Part shown: piece after piece, positions 35,111-44,055 of the stretch
Layout of the letters: each line of letters starts with the position of its first letter
How positions within the stretch are numbered: the stretch's first letter is position 1
Assembly: GCA_014323925.1 (NCBI GenBank)
Contig: JACONC010000006.1
Coordinates: 1 to 61,061, forward strand
From: Chromatiales bacterium
GTDB lineage: Bacteria; Pseudomonadota; Gammaproteobacteria; Poriferisulfidales; Oxydemutatoraceae
Reading direction: 5' to 3'
DNA: 61,061 nucleotides
Notes under the pieces: generated by a model
The model's database searches: none
The model's input: only the letters and a program-made list of their open reading frames with translations
What the model was told of the DNA's origin: nothing
Program-made: the position numbers and the translations under genes

Positions 35111-35372
35111 AGTACACTGTTCGAAGCTTGGTAAAGAAGCCGAAGGTTTAGATTATGTGCCTTATCCTGGTGATTTAGGACAACGCATTTACGATAATAT
35201 TAGCGCACAAGTATGGCAGCAATGGGTCAACCATCAAACGATGCTGATTAACGAATATCGCTTAACCCCTGTCGAACCGAAAGCGCGTAAGTTTCTTGAG
35301 GAAGAAATGGAGAAATTCTTGTTCGGTGAAGGTTCCGCAAAACCCGAAGAGTTTGTCGACCCAAATAAATGA
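35100..35372 (+). CDS. yggX: Fe(II)-trafficking/oxidative damage protection protein YggX
   Basis: The 90-residue protein matches YggX through its length: [20 protein letters not shown] with the conserved Cys, then [17 protein letters not shown] and [12 protein letters not shown]. It protects labile Fe-S clusters. It is translationally coupled to mutY, itself an Fe-S enzyme. Confidence 0.96.
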   Translation: MTRKVHCSKLGKEAEGLDYVPYPGDLGQRIYDNISAQVWQQWVNHQTMLINEYRLTPVEPKARKFLEEEMEKFLFGEGSAKPEEFVDPNK

Positions 35373-35418
35373 TTATTTCAGTCGTTATGTAAGATACGCT
35401 GTAATTTTATGACGACAC

Positions 35419-35494
<76 letters not shown>

Positions 35495-35965
35495 GTTGTG
35501 GGTTCAGCTTGATTTTAATGCTCAGTGTAAATTGGTTTCGGTAAGCCAATGTCAGCTTTGTGAAAAATATTGTGATACAAGTCTTGTAGCTGGATGAGTA
35601 TGTGATACTGGATAGACAACCCTGTGCTAGGCTATAATGTTGATTAAACAACACAAAGAAGTGTATAGAGATATGATAAATAGACTTATTCCATGCATTA
35701 TGAGATGGAGAAAGTTTACCATTTCAAAGGTAGTAGCGACCAAGGCGGAAATAGCACATCTAGAGATATCCTGTATGGGTCTGAAGCCCCAATTGGTGTA
35801 GGTTTAGTCATTAAAGGATACAATAAAGAACTCGTATACCTGTAGCTAGATGAAAGTGTCTACTTTCCCCATTGGTTGCTTTTCTTTGATTGTCATATCT
35901 ATCAACTAAAACATCCATGTTCCTATCACAGCGACAGTACAGATATACAAACACAGAACAGTAAA
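35495..35965. other. Intergenic region with a decayed copy of the DUF1640-like gene
   Basis: The 471 bases between tRNA-Phe and polA hold no clear gene. Bases 35732-35762 match 43514-43544 of the DUF1640-like gene at 26 of 31 positions and encode SKVVATKAEIAHL in one frame, versus SKGVATKADIKDM there. Another frame is open for 50 codons (35693-35845, MHYEMEKVYHFKGSSD...) but has no recognisable family. A TATAAT lies near 35633. The true polA start at 35966 lies within the open frame that begins at 35876. Confidence 0.5.
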
Positions 35966-38662
35966 ATGGCAACGGCAACAAAATTAGTATTGGTGGATGG
36001 CACTGCTTATCTTTATCGTGCATACCACGCACTACCACCTTTAACGGGACCTGCCGGGCAGCCGACTGGGGCGGTATTCGGTGTCGGGAAAATGTTGAAG
36101 GCTCTGATTAAGCAGGAAAACCCGGACTACTTTGCGGTTGTGCTGGATGCACACGGCAAAACTTTCAGACACGAATTGTATCCTCAATACAAAGCGCAAA
36201 GGCCGCCAATGCCGGAAGACCTAGTCTCTCAACTAGGCACATTGAAATATCTAATCAAAGAGAGCGGCTACCCACTATTGGAGGTTGGTGGTGTAGAAGC
36301 CGACGATGTAATCGGTACCTTGGCTCACAACGCTGAGGCAGCCGGATGGAATGTGCTCATTTCTACTGGCGATAAGGATATGGCGCAGCTAATCTCCAAA
36401 CATATTACCTTAGTTGATACGATGAAAAATCGGCATATTGATGCCGATGCTATCAAGGAGAAATTCGGCGTTTTGCCGGAACAAATGATTGATTATTTGG
36501 CTTTAGCTGGGGACAGTGCTGACAATATCCCCGGGGTTGTAGGTGTGGGACCTAAAACCGCAGCTAAATGGTTGGGTGAATACCATACTTTAGATGAAGT
36601 TATAGCGCATGCTGATAGTATCGCTGGTAAAGGAGGCAAAGCATTAAAAAATGCGTTGCCTCAGCTACCGCTCTATAGAGATTTGGTGACAATACGCGAC
36701 GATGTAGAGTTAGACTGCACAATTGATCAGTTGAAAATTACACCGCCTAAGAACGAACGATTGGTCACTTTCTATAAAGAATACGGTTTCACCCAATGGC
36801 TTGATGATCAAGTGGATATAGTTGCTGAACTCAATGATGAGGCATCAGTGGCTTACCCAGTATATCAACTTATTTTGATGCAAAGTACTCTGGATAAGTG
36901 GTTAGAGAAACTACAGTCGGTAGATTGCTTTGCCTTGGATATAGAAACTACGACCTTGGATTATATGCAGGCGCAGATTGTCGGATTATCTTTTGCCGTC
37001 GCACCTGGCGATGCTGCTTATGTGCCGTTGGCACACGATTATTGCGGTGCACCTAAACAATTAGATACCCAATCAGTATTACAGCAACTACGCCCCTTAT
37101 TGGAAGATCCGAAACTCGCCAAATTGGGGCATAACATTAAATACGATATGGAAGTGTTGCTAAACTACGATATCCACTTATGCGGCATCAAACACGACTC
37201 TATGCTCGAGTCTTATATCTATAATTCGGTTGCCAGCAGACATAACTTAAAGGAACTTGCTCATAAATACCTAAAAGCTAAGATGAAAACTTATCAAGAT
37301 GTTGCCGGCAAAGGGGTTAAGCAAAGACCTTTTGGACAAATTGCGGTGACGACCGCTGCCGAATACGCTGCTGCAGATGCCGATTTTAGTCTTCAGTTGC
37401 ATAACTACTTATATCCTAAGCTCAAAGAAGAAAAATCGTTGCTCAAGGTTTACCGCGAGATAGAAATGCCGTTAATGCCGGTAATTGCCGAGATAGAGCG
37501 CAATGGTGTCTTGGTCGATGCCAGTCTTTTGGACAAACAAAGCCAGGAATTACGGCAGGCAATTATGCAAACCGAACAACAGATTTATGAGTTGGCAGGA
37601 CATAAATTTAATATTGCATCACCTAAACAAATACAAACTGTATTGTTTGATGAAGCTGGACTGACGACAGACAAAAAAACTCCCAAAGGTCAAACATCCA
37701 CCTCAGAAGATGTTTTACAAGAGCTTGCTTACGAACATGAAATTCCTCGATTGATACTGCATCATCGTTCACTGAGTAAACTGAAATCAACTTATACTGA
37801 TAAATTACCTCGGTTAATTAACGCTAAAAGCAAACGAGTGCACACCTCTTATCACCAAGCAGTCACATCAACCGGACGCCTATCTTCGTCCGATCCGAAT
37901 CTGCAGAATATCCCAATTAGAACCGTTGAGGGGCGGCGCATACGCCGTGCTTTTATCGCCCGTCGCGGCTATAGCTTAGTTGCCGCTGATTACTCGCAAA
38001 TAGAAATGCGTATTATGGCGCATGTATCTCAAGATGCTGGGCTTTTGGATATCTTCAATAAAGATATGGATATGCACCGCGCAACCGCTGCCGAAGTTTT
38101 CGGTTGTGATTTAGAAGCAGTGGACGACGAACAGCGACGCATAGCGAAGGCCATAAACTTCGGGTTGATATATGGTATGTCTGCATTCGGCCTTGCCAAA
38201 CAGCTTAATATCTCTCGCACAGAAGCATCCCAATATGTAAAGACTTATTTCCAACGTTTCGCTACAGTGCGTGCGTATATGGATAGCACGCGCGAGCAAG
38301 CACGACGGCAAGGTTATGTTGAGACTGTTAGTGGTCGGCGATTGTATTTGCCGAATATTAATGCCAAAGATACTCGTCGTCGACATTATGCCGAACGCAC
38401 TGCAATTAATGCACCCATGCAGGGGTCGGCCGCAGATATCATCAAGCGGGCTATGATACTAATTTCCGAATACTTTAAGAAAGATTCAAGTGATGCAATG
38501 ATGATTATGCAGGTGCACGACGAACTTGTGATAGAAGTTCCCGAACAACACGCCGAAAATGTTAAGCAGGCGTGCTGCGAACTCATGGAGTCGGCGGCCG
38601 AACTTTCAGTGCCACTAAAAGTTAACGCCGATATTGGCAACAATTGGGATGAAGCACATTGA
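35966..38662 (+). CDS. polA: DNA polymerase I
   Basis: The 898-residue protein starts at ATG 35966, immediately before KLVLVDGTAYLYRAYHAL; the frame is open 30 codons further upstream, but that stretch is not family-like. Residues 1-300 are the 5'-3' exonuclease (STGDKDMAQL, GDSADNIPGVVGVGPKTA). The middle third is a 3'-5' exonuclease with intact residues (ALDIETTTL, HNIKYDMEVL, YAAADADF), so proofreading should be active. The polymerase domain has motif A VAADYSQIEMR, motif B RRIAKAINFGLIYG and motif C QVHDELVIE. Confidence 0.97.
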   Translation: MATATKLVLVDGTAYLYRAYHALPPLTGPAGQPTGAVFGVGKMLKALIKQENPDYFAVVLDAHGKTFRHELYPQYKAQRPPMPEDLVSQLGTLKYLIKESGYPLLEVGGVEADDVIGTLAHNAEAAGWNVLISTGDKDMAQLISKHITLVDTMKNRHIDADAIKEKFGVLPEQMIDYLALAGDSADNIPGVVGVGPKTAAKWLGEYHTLDEVIAHADSIAGKGGKALKNALPQLPLYRDLVTIRDDVELDCTIDQLKITPPKNERLVTFYKEYGFTQWLDDQVDIVAELNDEASVAYPVYQLILMQSTLDKWLEKLQSVDCFALDIETTTLDYMQAQIVGLSFAVAPGDAAYVPLAHDYCGAPKQLDTQSVLQQLRPLLEDPKLAKLGHNIKYDMEVLLNYDIHLCGIKHDSMLESYIYNSVASRHNLKELAHKYLKAKMKTYQDVAGKGVKQRPFGQIAVTTAAEYAAADADFSLQLHNYLYPKLKEEKSLLKVYREIEMPLMPVIAEIERNGVLVDASLLDKQSQELRQAIMQTEQQIYELAGHKFNIASPKQIQTVLFDEAGLTTDKKTPKGQTSTSEDVLQELAYEHEIPRLILHHRSLSKLKSTYTDKLPRLINAKSKRVHTSYHQAVTSTGRLSSSDPNLQNIPIRTVEGRRIRRAFIARRGYSLVAADYSQIEMRIMAHVSQDAGLLDIFNKDMDMHRATAAEVFGCDLEAVDDEQRRIAKAINFGLIYGMSAFGLAKQLNISRTEASQYVKTYFQRFATVRAYMDSTREQARRQGYVETVSGRRLYLPNINAKDTRRRHYAERTAINAPMQGSAADIIKRAMILISEYFKKDSSDAMMIMQVHDELVIEVPEQHAENVKQACCELMESAAELSVPLKVNADIGNNWDEAH

Positions 38663-38735
38663 TAAACTGTAAGTTAACCATAACGGTAAAATGATGCACG
38701 GTGCTTTTAATGCCCATGCTCTCCCGCATGCTGTT

Positions 38736-39725
38736 TTATGCTGACGGCCACAGTGATTCGTTTTCGAGATACCATTGTGACATTTTTGTAATACCTTGTG
38801 TTAAGCTGATTTTAGGTCTATAGCCCAAGGCCTGTACCCGTCGAATATCAGGGCAACGGCGGCTGGTTTCTCCAGCCGGCGATTCTGACGAAATTATATT
38901 GCCTCGCCGACCGAATACTGCCAATACGATGGCAGCTACATCCTTAATTTTCATCTCATCCATCGTGCCGATATGGAAAAAGGAGCATTTTTCGGCTTTC
39001 GTACAAGCTAGGTAGCATCCTTCTATAAAATCGTCTATGTAGACGAAAGATCGGGTCTGTGTGCCAGAGCCGCGAATCGGAAAATCTATGGCCTCTCCTT
39101 TAGGAGTCTCTCTATCCAAACGTGCCGTGCGCATAATGAGTTGCGGTAGAACATGCTCAAACCCCATATCTGCTCCGTATACATTGTGAGGGCGAACCAC
39201 TGCTAATTGACGAAACGCTTTACGCCCGTAATTCACCGCTAATAACTCCGTCGCGATTTTGCCGCCACCGTAGCTATAACGCGGATTCATAATATCAGGA
39301 ATGACGAGTTTTGCAGTCTCATCAGTAGGAACAACCTCTGCGCTCTGGTAAACTTCCGAGGAACTTAATACCCAATAGCGCTCTATTTTATGCGCCAGAC
39401 AAGCCTCTATCGTGTTTATGGCTCCTTTTATGCCAACTTCCAGAATCTGTTCAGGTATGCTGTAAAAAAACTCAGTACCGTTTATATACGCTAAGTGTGC
39501 GACTACATCCATCCCTTTGGATGCCTTATACACTACATCGTAGTTGCGGACATCCCCGACAATGAAATCAATATCGTCGATGACATCGACAAGACGTCTC
39601 GCATGCCCTCTAGAGTTATTATCCAACACGCGTACTTGCCAGCCTTCGTGTAGCAACTTTTTAACCAGAGCACTGCCTAAAAAACCGCTACCGCCAGTCA
39701 CTAAAACATGTTCGCTTGACATCAA
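38736..39725 (-). CDS. NAD-dependent nucleotide-sugar epimerase/dehydratase (SDR family)
   Basis: The 329-residue protein has the Rossmann motif GGSGFLGSALVKKL (residues 11-24), the catalytic Ser/Thr region VLSSSEVYQ near residue 120 and Tyr-x3-Lys in YSYGGGKIATELL near residue 149. This fits extended SDR enzymes acting on UDP- or dTDP-sugars; the exact substrate cannot be read. The UDP-sugar dehydrogenase gene lies 54 bases upstream on the same strand, so they likely act in one pathway. Confidence 0.88.
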   Translation of the reverse strand: MMSSEHVLVTGGSGFLGSALVKKLLHEGWQVRVLDNNSRGHARRLVDVIDDIDFIVGDVRNYDVVYKASKGMDVVAHLAYINGTEFFYSIPEQILEVGIKGAINTIEACLAHKIERYWVLSSSEVYQSAEVVPTDETAKLVIPDIMNPRYSYGGGKIATELLAVNYGRKAFRQLAVVRPHNVYGADMGFEHVLPQLIMRTARLDRETPKGEAIDFPIRGSGTQTRSFVYIDDFIEGCYLACTKAEKCSFFHIGTMDEMKIKDVAAIVLAVFGRRGNIISSESPAGETSRRCPDIRRVQALGYRPKISLTQGITKMSQWYLENESLWPSA

Positions 39726-39779
39726 CCTACATTACTGTAACCAGTTTTCATCACAAAATGATCACTAGCAGCTATTAAC

Positions 39780-41138
39780 CTACCGCTTATCTTGTTTGGG
39801 TTGTAGTCTATTTCCCAAATATAAAAACTGTAGCAATTGGTTTTCCATATACGGACCTCGATAAGGTGGAAGCACAGACCAAATATCATAAATAACTGCA
39901 GGTGTCACCATCGACATAACTAAAGTAGCCAAATCTATCCACTCATATTTTTTATTGTTATTTGCAACTATGATAACTGAGGCGCCTTCAAAGGCTTGTT
40001 CTATGTTTGCTGGTATTATTCCCAAACTAGAAATAGCCTGATTATCAAGCGCAAAGTCATGTCCGCAAGTTATAGCGTCAGGGTATCTTTGTTTAAGAAG
40101 AGCGATGATATGGAGGCTTGGTGAAGCTCGAGTGTCACTAGTTTCTGGGCGCCCTTTAAATGTTAGACCAAGAATACTAATTTTTATGCCTTTGCCTTTG
40201 GGTGGAATAATTTTAGTTTCAGCAAGACTCTCGCATACATGTAGAGGGAGCGACTCATTGAGTAATCTCCCCTGTTTAATCAACTTCGGCACATAGCCGT
40301 AAGCTGCTAGAGATTCTTGCAAGATATGCGGATCCTTATGCAAACAAGGCCCACCTACAAAACCAGGAACCGCAATCTGTGTCCTTGCATAGCCCGTGTT
40401 AGCAGCCGTAATAATTTCTTTGCCGTCTAGTCCAGCTGCTTCGCATAATAACGCAACCTCGTTACCTATAGCAAAATTTAAGTCTCTGAAGCTGTTATCC
40501 AACAATTTAATAATTTCGGCAGCTTCTACAGAAGAAACCATTATAGTGGTCAGCGTCATTCTTCTGAAGATGGCTTCCGCTTGTAATGCCGCTGCCTCAG
40601 TTAATCCCCCAACAATCTGAGGTAGAACGCTGAGTTCTGCCATAGCATTACCCTCGGCAGTTCTCTCCGGACAATAGGCAAGCGCAAATCGTTTACCACT
40701 TTTCTCAAATACCTTTTTAACAACATTACGGGTGGTGCCTAGTTGTACGGTTGAACGTAGAATGACTAAAGCATCTTCGTTCATGTGATTTGCGATTTCT
40801 TCTGCCACTGATTTAATCATATCCATACGCGGCCGACCGGCGTCGTCTAGAGGAGTACCGACCGTTATGATATACACTAGGGGTTGGTGATTATTGTTAA
40901 GTTTAAGTTCCGATAATTTAGATAAAAAGTGCAGTCGGTTTGCACTCATATTACCTTTAAGGCGAGCTTCCAAGCCTTTCTCTAAAAAGTGAGGCTTGCC
41001 TTTCATCAGCATTTTGAGTATGTCGGCGTTTTTTTCTATTCCCCAAACATTAAAACCTCTATCAGCCATAATCGCAGCTAGGGTTAAACCAACATAGCCC
41101 ATACCTATAATGCATATATTTTCCTGCTTTTTAATCAC
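39780..41138 (-). CDS. UDP-sugar dehydrogenase (WecC/Ugd family)
   Basis: The 452-residue enzyme oxidises a UDP-sugar to its uronic acid. It has ICIIGMGYVGLTLAAIMADR (residues 8-27), the KLLDNSFRDLNFAIGNEVAL helix near residue 211, the catalytic Cys in GGPCLHKDPHIL near residue 264 and the C-terminal LTFKGRPETSDTRASPS near residue 328. The active-site context favours a UDP-N-acetylmannosamine-type enzyme over glucose, but this is inference. Confidence 0.88.
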   Translation of the reverse strand: MIKKQENICIIGMGYVGLTLAAIMADRGFNVWGIEKNADILKMLMKGKPHFLEKGLEARLKGNMSANRLHFLSKLSELKLNNNHQPLVYIITVGTPLDDAGRPRMDMIKSVAEEIANHMNEDALVILRSTVQLGTTRNVVKKVFEKSGKRFALAYCPERTAEGNAMAELSVLPQIVGGLTEAAALQAEAIFRRMTLTTIMVSSVEAAEIIKLLDNSFRDLNFAIGNEVALLCEAAGLDGKEIITAANTGYARTQIAVPGFVGGPCLHKDPHILQESLAAYGYVPKLIKQGRLLNESLPLHVCESLAETKIIPPKGKGIKISILGLTFKGRPETSDTRASPSLHIIALLKQRYPDAITCGHDFALDNQAISSLGIIPANIEQAFEGASVIIVANNNKKYEWIDLATLVMSMVTPAVIYDIWSVLPPYRGPYMENQLLQFLYLGNRLQPKQDKR

Positions 41139-41520
41139 GGTGTTTCTCTAAATTATTGATAAAGTTGTCTTGCTCTAGTGGCTGGCTTTTGCTGAGTGGT
41201 ATCTACCACAATACTCTAGTCTTCATCAAGCAATTGCCAAATAAGAGGTTTTTGTGACTTTGATACTCATAATATACGCTTTTTCAGCATTGATTTCAAA
41301 TAAGTGTACGATGCCACGATGTTTTTGACATATGAGCGAACTTTTAGCGCATATCTCAAACTCGCTCAACTGTGTAGCGATACTTCGCTAAAATGTTTTC
41401 CTCTCATATACAATATCTCTTTTTAGATATTTAATACTAGTTTATCGGAAAAAATATCTTTCGATGTGGTCTGATTTTCGGGGGATAGGTATATTGGCAG
41501 TCGCTAGTGCTACCAAAACT
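41139..41520. other. Intergenic region with a solo repeat end
   Basis: The 382 bases between the dehydrogenase gene and tRNA-Ala contain no plausible gene. A solo terminal half TGTACGATGCCACGA (41305-41319) of the dispersed element is present. The rest is AT-rich, with several short direct motifs such as TAGCG and ATATCT but no clear structure. Confidence 0.5.
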
Positions 41521-41596
41521 TGGTGGAGCCGAGGGGATTTGAACCCCTGACCTCGACAATGCGAATGTCGCGCTCTCCCAACTGAGCTACGGCCCC
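41521..41596 (-). tRNA. tRNA-Ala (CGC)
   Basis: The 76-base cloverleaf includes encoded CCA. The acceptor stem GGGGCCG/CGGCTCC contains the G3-U70 pair that marks alanine tRNA. The anticodon stem CGACA/TGTCG encloses loop TTCGCAT, giving anticodon CGC, which reads GCG. The T-arm is AGGGGTTCAAATCCCCT. Confidence 0.96.
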
Positions 41597-41670
41597 ATCC
41601 GTTATAGAATTGGTATTGTATGACGAGTAGTCGTATAGGTCTACCTCTTCATCAATGTAGTGTCAAACCA

Positions 41671-41940
41671 AGTATATTTAGATTCGGCTTATTGATTGTA
41701 AGCTAAACACTTGGGCATATGCGGTCCCCGGGCAGTCAGAGGTGACACACCCATGTGTCTATGGACTAAAAGTTCTATACTCTGATGGATACAACTCTAG
41801 TGCTATTGACTATAGGACTCTAAAGTCAGCTTAGAACTTATGAGATCTCGTATTTACCTGTTTAAGTATCGTCGTCAAGCCTTCCCAGACTGTGCTTTTA
41901 TGATGGCCTACCGTCTACTCAATGGCAACTACGGACGATT
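41671..41940 (-). repeat. Second near-complete copy of the dispersed MITE-like element, inverted
   Basis: Read on the minus strand this copy aligns with 8530-8806 over about 250 bases at roughly three-quarters identity by eye. Blocks include GAGATCTCATAAGT, GTGTCACCTCTGACT, GCATATG and TTTAGCTTACAAT, ending in the core GCCGAATCTAAATATACTT (41671-41688). It lies between the Ala and Leu tRNA genes. The remaining gap to 42069 shows nothing else clear. Confidence 0.78.
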
Positions 41941-42069
41941 ATGATAGAACTCTAAAACAGCTACTACCATTGGCTACGAATGTCGCAAGCATGCAACTTG
42001 CATCGCACAAATTCTAAGTTTTTCTTAAAAGTACTGGTATATTTATACTTTTACAGCTTTGGAGGTACA

Positions 42070-42156
<87 letters not shown>

Positions 42157-42214
42157 TTTCAGCATGATGGCGTAGCTAATATATCCGTATACGATGTTTT
42201 ATGCAAAAAGTATT

Positions 42215-43168
42215 TTATGCTTGGTTGAGTCCCTTGTCTTTTAGCATCTCGTCGACTTCCTTCATCACCTCGTCGGTGAAGTCGCCTATTACTGACTCTC
42301 TTTGTTGACCTGAGAAAGCATTCACCCGACTCTGCAACTCGCTGAGTTCTGCTTCCGACTGCACTTTTCCTTCAAACAATATTTGTCCCTGTTTAGCAAT
42401 AAGTTCTGAGCCCAGATCTAATCCGTCTCTAAGCCATTGTCGCATTTCTTGATCTTTTTCAGGGTGTGCTTCCATCATCTTGACATAGCCATTATCCTGT
42501 GTAGTACCAGATTGAGAGAAATTGTCCTTACTGTCTAAAAAAGTCGAATCGCAGATAGTTTTTGCCATATTTGTAATTTTTGTGGCCTGCTGTTCCAAAG
42601 TTCCTAACGCCTCAGCTGGTAGTTTCTGTTTCTCTTCATCCGACAGCTCTGCAAAAGTTAGTTCTTTAGATATGTTTTTTATTGCAGTTGTAGCGCGGCG
42701 TATACCTTTATCAGCGCTTGTAAGAAATGTAACGACTTCCTCGCGGCTGTTTTCACTGGCTAATCCTTCCCTGGAAGTCTTCATAGCAACCTTTATTCCA
42801 CTCTGGGCAGCACCAAATAAAAGCGTAGCAAAATTAGGTGGCTTAACAAAGCCCGAAGTTATATTAGGGCTAGAGGGTCTGGATGGTTGTTGTCTATCTA
42901 AGTTTTGTCGGTCTCGTCGGTCTCCTCGGAAGCACAGTTGTAGTGTTCTAAAGATCCCGATACGCTGTCTATTCGTCGGTGTACGCGCACTTCTTCTGCG
43001 TATACTTGTTCGTGGGATGTTCATACTAAAATTGCTAGAACTATCAGCATTTTGCCCGGCAGTTTTACTGACCTGTCTATCGTTATGAGTACCAGTGGTA
43101 GCCTCTATAGGTGCCTGTTGATGGCCGCTGGCGGGCGTTCTAGGTTGACTAATTGAGTTTAATGGCAT
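42215..43168 (-). CDS. Orphan effector-like protein
   Basis: The open frame reaches 43234, but a TGGAGGT ribosome site precedes the ATG at 43168, giving 317 residues. The first ~110 residues are Ser/Thr/Pro/Gln/Arg-rich and disordered-looking (SIRRRSARTPTNRQR), with no Sec signal. Residues about 120-317 are helical and charged (EEVVTFLTSADKGIRRATTA, SELQSRVNAFSGQQRE). That architecture is common among type III or IV secreted effectors. I recognise no family and no secretion genes are in the window. It lies in the repeat-rich stretch next to tRNA-Leu, consistent with acquired DNA. Confidence 0.65.
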   Translation of the reverse strand: MPLNSISQPRTPASGHQQAPIEATTGTHNDRQVSKTAGQNADSSSNFSMNIPRTSIRRRSARTPTNRQRIGIFRTLQLCFRGDRRDRQNLDRQQPSRPSSPNITSGFVKPPNFATLLFGAAQSGIKVAMKTSREGLASENSREEVVTFLTSADKGIRRATTAIKNISKELTFAELSDEEKQKLPAEALGTLEQQATKITNMAKTICDSTFLDSKDNFSQSGTTQDNGYVKMMEAHPEKDQEMRQWLRDGLDLGSELIAKQGQILFEGKVQSEAELSELQSRVNAFSGQQRESVIGDFTDEVMKEVDEMLKDKGLNQA

Positions 43169-43254
43169 AACAGTACCTCCATCATTATAGTAAATTGTAA
43201 TTAATGTATCATAGCATAGTTTATGCAAAGTCAAATCTTTTGGGAATTGTAAGC

Positions 43255-43353
43255 AGGTATATTTAGATTCAGCTTGGCAAAGGTCCGCTATTCATGTAGA
43301 AAATAATAGCCGAATCTAAATATACCTATCTGATAAGTCGTGGCATCGTACAA
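43255..43353. repeat. Hairpin form of the dispersed element
   Basis: AGGTATATTTAGATTCAGC (43255-43273) and GCCGAATCTAAATATACCT (43309-43327) are inverted copies with one mismatch, separated by 35 bases. The right copy continues as ATCTGATAAGTC and GTGGCATCGTACAAC (43339-43353). This is the best preserved terminal repeat and defines the element's ends. Confidence 0.88.
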
Positions 43354-43429
43354 CATCGTAGCAAGTCGCTGGTTTTATGCTATGCTATGGAACGATACAT
43401 TACTTTAATTAATAAGGGAGCAAATACGA

Positions 43430-43676
43430 ATGTCGGAAATAGCTTTATACAATTTATTGAAAAAGATACCCGATACTACTGATGAAGAAGCATAAGGAAG
43501 CGGTGGCAGGTATTGCGAGTTCAAAGGGTGTAGCGACAAAGGCAGATATAAAAGATATGGCGACCAAGACTGATATAGCAGAACTAAAGGCAGAAATGTA
43601 TCGTATGAATAATCGTACTATTATGTGGATGGTCGGTATTGGTCTAGCGATTATTGGCGCCATTAAATATCTGTAA
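43430..43676 (+). pseudogene. DUF1640/Bdr-like coiled-coil membrane protein gene, frameshifted
   Basis: The ATG at 43430, preceded by AAGGGAG, opens MSEIALYNLLKKIPDTTDEEA and stops after 21 codons at 43493-43495. A +1 shift restores KEAVAGIASSKGVATKADIK, then coiled-coil repeats and a C-terminal membrane helix (MWMVGIGLAIIGAIKYL). Together this is a typical short DUF1640-like protein of about 82 residues. Either one base was gained near 43490, or the downstream ATG at 43482 is used for a 64-residue version. A TIR of the dispersed element lies 77 bases upstream. Confidence 0.7.
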
Positions 43677-44055
43677 ATGCGATATTATGGGTTTAAACAG
43701 CAGGGATAAGAAAAAATGAATTATGAATATAGTAGTGCCACAAAGACTCTATAAACTGAGGGATAGATTAACTGTATTATATTAGTTAATATTGAATACA
43801 CCTCCTGCTAAAGTATTGTCTGCGGCTTCGTCCTTGTAAAAGGTGCTGGCGGGTGCCTTTCTACCAAACTGAGCAATTAGCGCAGCGGGCCTTCGAGGAA
43901 TACTTTGGTACGAATTAGAGTGCCGTTTCTTTGTCCTGAAAGAGAACTTTACATCCAGTAAATAAGCCGAATCTAAATATACCTATTTGATAAGTTGTGG
44001 CATCGTACAACTGCTTGCTATAGTATGGAGGTAGCATCTACAAGATGAAGGGTGC
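43677..44055. other. Intergenic region with a solo repeat end and a possible gene stub
   Basis: The core GCCGAATCTAAATATACCT (43966-43984) plus GTGGCATCGTACAAC (43997-44011) repeats 43309-43353 almost exactly. On the minus strand a start-less frame of about 70 codons runs from inside the repeat to a stop at 43782-43784 (…AALIAQFGRKAPASTFYKDE…). It may be the 3' stub of a gene cut by the repeat, or chance. Confidence 0.5.
43966..44011 (+). repeat. Solo terminal repeat of the dispersed element
   Basis: These 46 bases match 43309-43353 with about two substitutions and one extra base. The copy lies just downstream of the recG stop codon. The following GTATGGAGGTAGCATCTAC recurs, inverted, near 20007 and 49459. 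Confidence 0.85.

Noticed and set aside
35876-35965. Upstream extension of polA
   Set aside because: The 30 extra codons do not resemble any polymerase N-terminus, and the ATG at 35966 is followed at once by the family start.
43782-43990. Minus-strand 70-codon frame as a gene
   Set aside because: It has no start codon and begins inside the repeat; a chance open frame is equally likely.
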